This document shows, piece by piece, positions 14,346-17,175 of a stretch of DNA of 17,175 nucleotides. The position numbers were made by a program, and so were the translations under genes. Location: positions 27,821 through 44,995 of the forward strand of contig JABAAV010000004.1 in NCBI GenBank assembly GCA_014238595.1, in the 5' to 3' direction. This DNA is from Myxococcales bacterium (GTDB lineage: Bacteria; Myxococcota_A; Polyangia; Haliangiales; J016). The notes beneath the pieces were generated by a model. The model ran no database searches and had not been told where the DNA came from. It saw nothing but the letters and a program-made list of their open reading frames with translations. Numbering within the stretch: position 1 is the stretch's first letter; each line of letters starts with the position of its first letter.

Positions 14346-15891
14346 TGCTCCAAATTGCGATTAAATCTTCTTTTCTCGTTTGATCAATGCGAGGGAAAAG
14401 AGGGGAACCGCATTCAATTGTATTGTTAGATTCAATTGCGTGAGATGACAGTGGTGTTTGTGGCCATGATACAGTTGGATGTTCGATGCCTAGTTTATTT
14501 TGTATGGTTATTGATGTGTCAGGCAATACTGGTGCTATTAATTGTGCCACATAATAAAGCGTGTTCAATGCGGTGGACATGATGTGATTGACTGTATCTT
14601 GATTGGTAGGATCTTTGGCTAATGTCCATGGTTTGTTACTATCAATGTAACGGTTAGTCTTTCGGATGATAGCCCAGATAGTTTCTAACGCCAAAGAAGG
14701 TGCGTTATTGTCAAAATGTTTTGTTGTTTGATTAATTTCTTCGTCTAAAGAAATTGAAGGCAGATGGTTAGATGGTAAAGGAACGGATCCATCACAGAAT
14801 TTAACGGTCATGGAGAGTGTTCGTTGAAGTAGGTTGCCTAAATCATTAGCAAGGTCGGCATTATAACGATCGATCAATGTTTCATAAGAAAAATCTCCAT
14901 CAAGACCTAAAGGAATCTCACGGAGCAGAAAATACCGTAGTGCATCGCTACTAAGCTCTGATACAATGTGATTCGGATCCACTTGGGTTGCAGGCAAAGA
15001 TTTTGAAATTTTTTTGCCTCGTACATTCCACCAGCCATGTGTCAGAATAGTTTTGGGTAAAGGCAGATTTGTTGCAAACAAAAAACAAGGCCAATACACA
15101 GCATGAAAACGTAAAATGTCTTTGCCGATGAGATGAATTTGTGCCGGCCAAAATTGCTTATAAGCATCAGTTCCTGGTCCTCCCAATGCTGAAATATAAT
15201 TGGTTAATGCATCTAACCAAACATAGATGACATGTTTGTCATCTGTCGGTGTAGTAATTCCCCATTGAAACGATGTTCGACTAATGGACAGATCACGAAG
15301 TCCTGTTTTGATGAAGGATATGATTTCATTTTTATAGGATTCTGGCTGAACAAAATCAGGATAATTGTTGAAATGCTCTAAGAGTCTATCTTGATATTTG
15401 GACAATCGAAAGAAATAAGATGATTCTGAAATTCGTGAAATTTCACTGTTATGAATGGGGCATAGTTTTTTATCAATCAGCTGTCCTTCTGTGTAGAAAG
15501 ATTCGCAACGAATACAATAGGAACCTTTGTATTCTCCAAGATAAATGTCACCTGCATCAACAAGGCGATTCCAAATATCGGCAACCACTGTTTTGTGTCT
15601 ATCTTGAGTGGTTCGGATAAAATCATTATGTGTGATGTTGAGGTTTTTCCATGTTGTTTCAAATCGATTCACTACGGTATTGGCTAAGTCTAATGGTGTT
15701 TTATTTTGTTCTTTTGCGGTTTGTTCGATCTTTTGTCCATGTTCATCTGTGCCCGTTAAAAACCATGTGTCATGACCTTGGGCGCGATGATATCGAGCTA
15801 ATACATCAGCGGCAATCGTTGTATAAGCCGTGCCTAAATGTGGGACATCATTGACATAATAAATAGGTGTCGTGATGTAGAATGTTGTCAC
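14332..15891 (-). CDS. metG: Methionyl-tRNA synthetase
   Basis: MetG charges tRNA-Met with methionine, serving both initiation and elongation. The class I signatures are HLGT (18-21, the HIGH equivalent) and KISKS (294-298, the KMSKS equivalent). The zinc knuckle in the connective domain has one site, C126-x2-C129 ... C144-x2-H147, the arrangement of the shorter MetG2-type enzymes. At 519 residues it lacks the C-terminal Trbp111/EMAP-like tRNA-binding domain. The start is GTG at 15891-15889, preceded by AGGG (15899-15896), and it overlaps the ricT stop in a 4-nt GTGA arrangement that implies translational coupling. The 3' end overlaps the next gene by 14 nt. Confidence 0.96.
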   Translation of the reverse strand: MTTFYITTPIYYVNDVPHLGTAYTTIAADVLARYHRAQGHDTWFLTGTDEHGQKIEQTAKEQNKTPLDLANTVVNRFETTWKNLNITHNDFIRTTQDRHKTVVADIWNRLVDAGDIYLGEYKGSYCIRCESFYTEGQLIDKKLCPIHNSEISRISESSYFFRLSKYQDRLLEHFNNYPDFVQPESYKNEIISFIKTGLRDLSISRTSFQWGITTPTDDKHVIYVWLDALTNYISALGGPGTDAYKQFWPAQIHLIGKDILRFHAVYWPCFLFATNLPLPKTILTHGWWNVRGKKISKSLPATQVDPNHIVSELSSDALRYFLLREIPLGLDGDFSYETLIDRYNADLANDLGNLLQRTLSMTVKFCDGSVPLPSNHLPSISLDEEINQTTKHFDNNAPSLALETIWAIIRKTNRYIDSNKPWTLAKDPTNQDTVNHIMSTALNTLYYVAQLIAPVLPDTSITIQNKLGIEHPTVSWPQTPLSSHAIESNNTIECGSPLFPRIDQTRKEDLIAIWSNESK

Positions 15892-16931
15892 GATGCCCTG
15901 CTATTGGAAGATGCCAATTTTTCTTTAGCTTTTTCTCTACGCTTTTCTTTGTATGAGGCATGTTCGTAAACGAGACAACATTTGAGGCGGCCACATTGTC
16001 CTGATATTTTGCTAGGGGTTAATGCTAAATTTTGATCTTTTGCTGTTTTTATCGAGATAGGAACGAATGAAGGCAAATACGTGGTGCAACAAAGTTCACG
16101 TCCACAAGATCCAATGCCTCCAATTATTTTTGCAGTATCTCGTGCACCTGTTTTTTTCATTTCGACCTGAACACCTTGGATCTCATTTTGAAGGTGTTGA
16201 GTGAATTCATAAAAATCTAATGGATCTTCTGTGGAAAAATAAATTCGCAATTTTCTTCCGAGAGAATAGGTTGCCCTAAAAAACTTAACAGATAGTTTTT
16301 TTTCGTGACTATATTGACGTGCAATACGTAATGCTTCTTGAGCCTCATGACTGTTTGAGTGTTGTGTTTGTTTGTCTAATTCAGTTGGTTTTCTCAGTAA
16401 ATGTCGCGAAGAATTTTGATGCGGATTATTAATGGTTTGAATGGCTACAATGCCGATTTGTTGTCCGTCTTTTGTTTCTACAACAACTTCGTCATTGATC
16501 TGACAATCGAGGTTCTTGTCATTGATATATTCATAGATTTTCCCTGACGATGTGAATTTAATACCAACGACCGGTGTTGTTTTGGATGATTTGTTTTGGA
16601 TGTCCTTCGTTGCTTGTGGTGTATAAGGGATATCGCAGGTTTGTTCGATACTCGACCCTTCATAAATGCCTTGTGTAGGGTCAGGCGTAAGGTCGGGTGT
16701 AGAAAAGATTTCCGCATCTTGGATCGGGCTTGACACAGGGGATGATTGGTCTTTGATTAGTCGTGCTGGTTGTTTGGCTCGTGCTGATTGTTTGGAGGCA
16801 GATGATTGTACTGCGGGTGCTGTTTTTGATGGTGCCGATGTCGATGACGACGATTTGCGAGCAGGTGTGTCTTTAGGTGTACGTCTGCGTCTACGTCTAC
16901 GTTTTTGTTTAGGGTCAGAGTTATCAGTCAT
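15888..16931 (-). CDS. ricT: PSP1/RicT-type protein with long basic N-terminal extension
   Basis: The C-terminal two thirds (about residues 120-345) are a PSP1 domain of the RicT/YaaT type: VVGIKFTSSGKIYEY, a helical region, RATYSLGRKLRIYFS, then two cysteine clusters, C276-GREL-CC(281-282) and C313-GRLK-CC(318-319). Equivalent cysteines in Bacillus RicT help bind iron-sulfur clusters in the RicA-RicF-RicT complex, which governs RNA processing and development there. The first 120 residues are low complexity and probably disordered: seven consecutive arginines at 11-17, then Ser, Ala, Pro, Thr and Lys. Such a tail could bind RNA or DNA. The position between holB and metG is common for this family. 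The stop overlaps the metG GTG by 4 nt; the start is 7 nt after holB. No clear ribosome-binding site. Confidence 0.88.
   Translation of the reverse strand: MTDNSDPKQKRRRRRRRTPKDTPARKSSSSTSAPSKTAPAVQSSASKQSARAKQPARLIKDQSSPVSSPIQDAEIFSTPDLTPDPTQGIYEGSSIEQTCDIPYTPQATKDIQNKSSKTTPVVGIKFTSSGKIYEYINDKNLDCQINDEVVVETKDGQQIGIVAIQTINNPHQNSSRHLLRKPTELDKQTQHSNSHEAQEALRIARQYSHEKKLSVKFFRATYSLGRKLRIYFSTEDPLDFYEFTQHLQNEIQGVQVEMKKTGARDTAKIIGGIGSCGRELCCTTYLPSFVPISIKTAKDQNLALTPSKISGQCGRLKCCLVYEHASYKEKRREKAKEKLASSNSRAS
16881..16901 (-). repeat. Hexanucleotide tandem repeat encoding seven arginines
   Basis: On the minus strand the segment reads as about three and a half units of CGTAGA (one copy has CGCAGA), coding for Arg11-Arg17 of the RicT-like protein. 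Because the unit is 6 nt, gain or loss of a copy would change tract length by two arginines without a frameshift. Confidence 0.7.
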
Positions 16932-16938
16932 AGCAATG

Positions 16939-17175
16939 TTAATTGTTTGTTAAGATTTGTGAAACAAAACCATCCATAGCAAGTCGAACGTTCGCATTGT
17001 GGTTTTGGATGTGTTGTTTGATTTTCATAGAAGCGGATAGTTGATTGGCTAGCTGTTTTGTAACAATGGTATTGTTTTGCGAGATAGCCTCTCGCATCCT
17101 CTTATATAACTGTGTGATGGCTTCATCAAGTATTGTGGTTGCAGTTTCTTTGTCTTGAGCCATCAACGATATCGT
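16939..17175 (-). CDS. holB: DNA polymerase III delta' subunit, C-terminal part (probable)
   Basis: The frame is open from the right edge of the window to the TAA at 16941-16939, so this is the C-terminal 78 residues of a longer gene. The visible part is all helical, with LYKRMREAISQNNTIV, then KQHIQNHNANVRLAMDGFVSQIL. The N-x-N-x-RLA-x-(D/E) pattern close to the end is what HolB proteins show in their collar domain, where delta' joins the clamp loader. Context supports it: holB directly before a PSP1/RicT gene and metG is a frequent arrangement. The ATP-binding-fold half is outside the window, so the call rests on the short tail and on gene order. Confidence 0.72.
   Translation of the reverse strand, partial: TISLMAQDKETATTILDEAITQLYKRMREAISQNNTIVTKQLANQLSASMKIKQHIQNHNANVRLAMDGFVSQILTNN

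Noticed and set aside
15888..15891. Overlap of ricT stop and metG start as a possible frameshift or sequencing error
   Set aside because: The GTGA arrangement with AGGG upstream is a normal coupled start, and MetG aligns from its first residues.
16666..16953. 95-codon plus-strand frame antisense to ricT
   Set aside because: It mirrors the low-complexity N terminus of the RicT-like protein (RLRLRLRF mirrors the arginine repeat); no ribosome-binding site and no plausible protein character.
1..17175. tRNA genes, CRISPR arrays, insertion sequences, phage or toxin-antitoxin modules
   Set aside because: Looked for cloverleaf-like sequences in the gaps, regularly spaced repeats, transposase or integrase motifs and small paired genes; none seen.

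Overview
The window looks like an ordinary chromosomal segment of an AT-rich Gram-negative bacterium. BamA, the Lol lipoprotein-export ABC system, Skp and a small outer-membrane barrel protein show that there is an outer membrane. The order lolC-lolD-bamA-skp-fabZ on one side, and holB-ricT-metG-HEAT-tatD on the other, recalls deltaproteobacteria-like lineages (Myxococcota, Bdellovibrionota, Desulfobacterota and relatives). That placement is an inference from gene order and protein style, not from a search. The standard genetic code fits all genes. I see no tRNA, rRNA, CRISPR array, transposase, integrase or phage gene, and no gene-free stretch above about 200 bases.

Layout. (1) 1-5301, plus strand: an envelope-biogenesis cluster with the 3' end of lolC/lolE, an unrecognised small beta-barrel protein, lolD, bamA, skp/ompH and fabZ. 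The longest intergenic stretch of the window (193 nt) separates bamA from skp. The lpxD and lpxA genes that usually flank fabZ in this cluster are absent. (2) 5318-6172, minus strand: a short-chain dehydrogenase resembling the hydroxyacyl-CoA dehydrogenase domain of MFE-2 proteins. It is divergent from (3) 6303-7571, plus strand, a class II tRNA nucleotidyltransferase; the 130-nt spacer between them holds a Fur-box-like inverted repeat. (4) 7528-17175, minus strand: a long, tightly packed run, read in transcription order as holB (3' end), ricT/PSP1, metG, a two-helix membrane protein with a possible PH-like domain, a HEAT-repeat protein, tatD, then a probable internal promoter, rplC, rlmE, yciO, aroC and an acyl-CoA-synthetase-like protein with an eroded ATP-grasp domain. 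Spacers are -14 to +12 nt except for the 63-nt gap before rplC.

How the genes fit together. Region 1 builds and services the outer membrane: Lol exports lipoproteins, Skp chaperones unfolded outer-membrane proteins, BamA inserts them, and FabZ supplies acyl chains. Region 4 is mostly information processing: replication clamp loading, methionyl-tRNA synthesis, ribosomal protein L3, 23S rRNA 2'-O-methylation, a YciO-type nucleotide-binding protein and TatD nuclease, plus chorismate synthesis and three poorly understood proteins.

Most of the window is housekeeping. The points most worth a second look are the orphan rplC outside a ribosomal-protein operon and its short leader, the missing lpx genes, the ATP-grasp protein that appears to have lost its nucleotide-binding motif, the HEAT/membrane protein pair between metG and tatD, and the barrel gene inserted between lolC and lolD. 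I did not find convincing evidence of a new multi-gene system.
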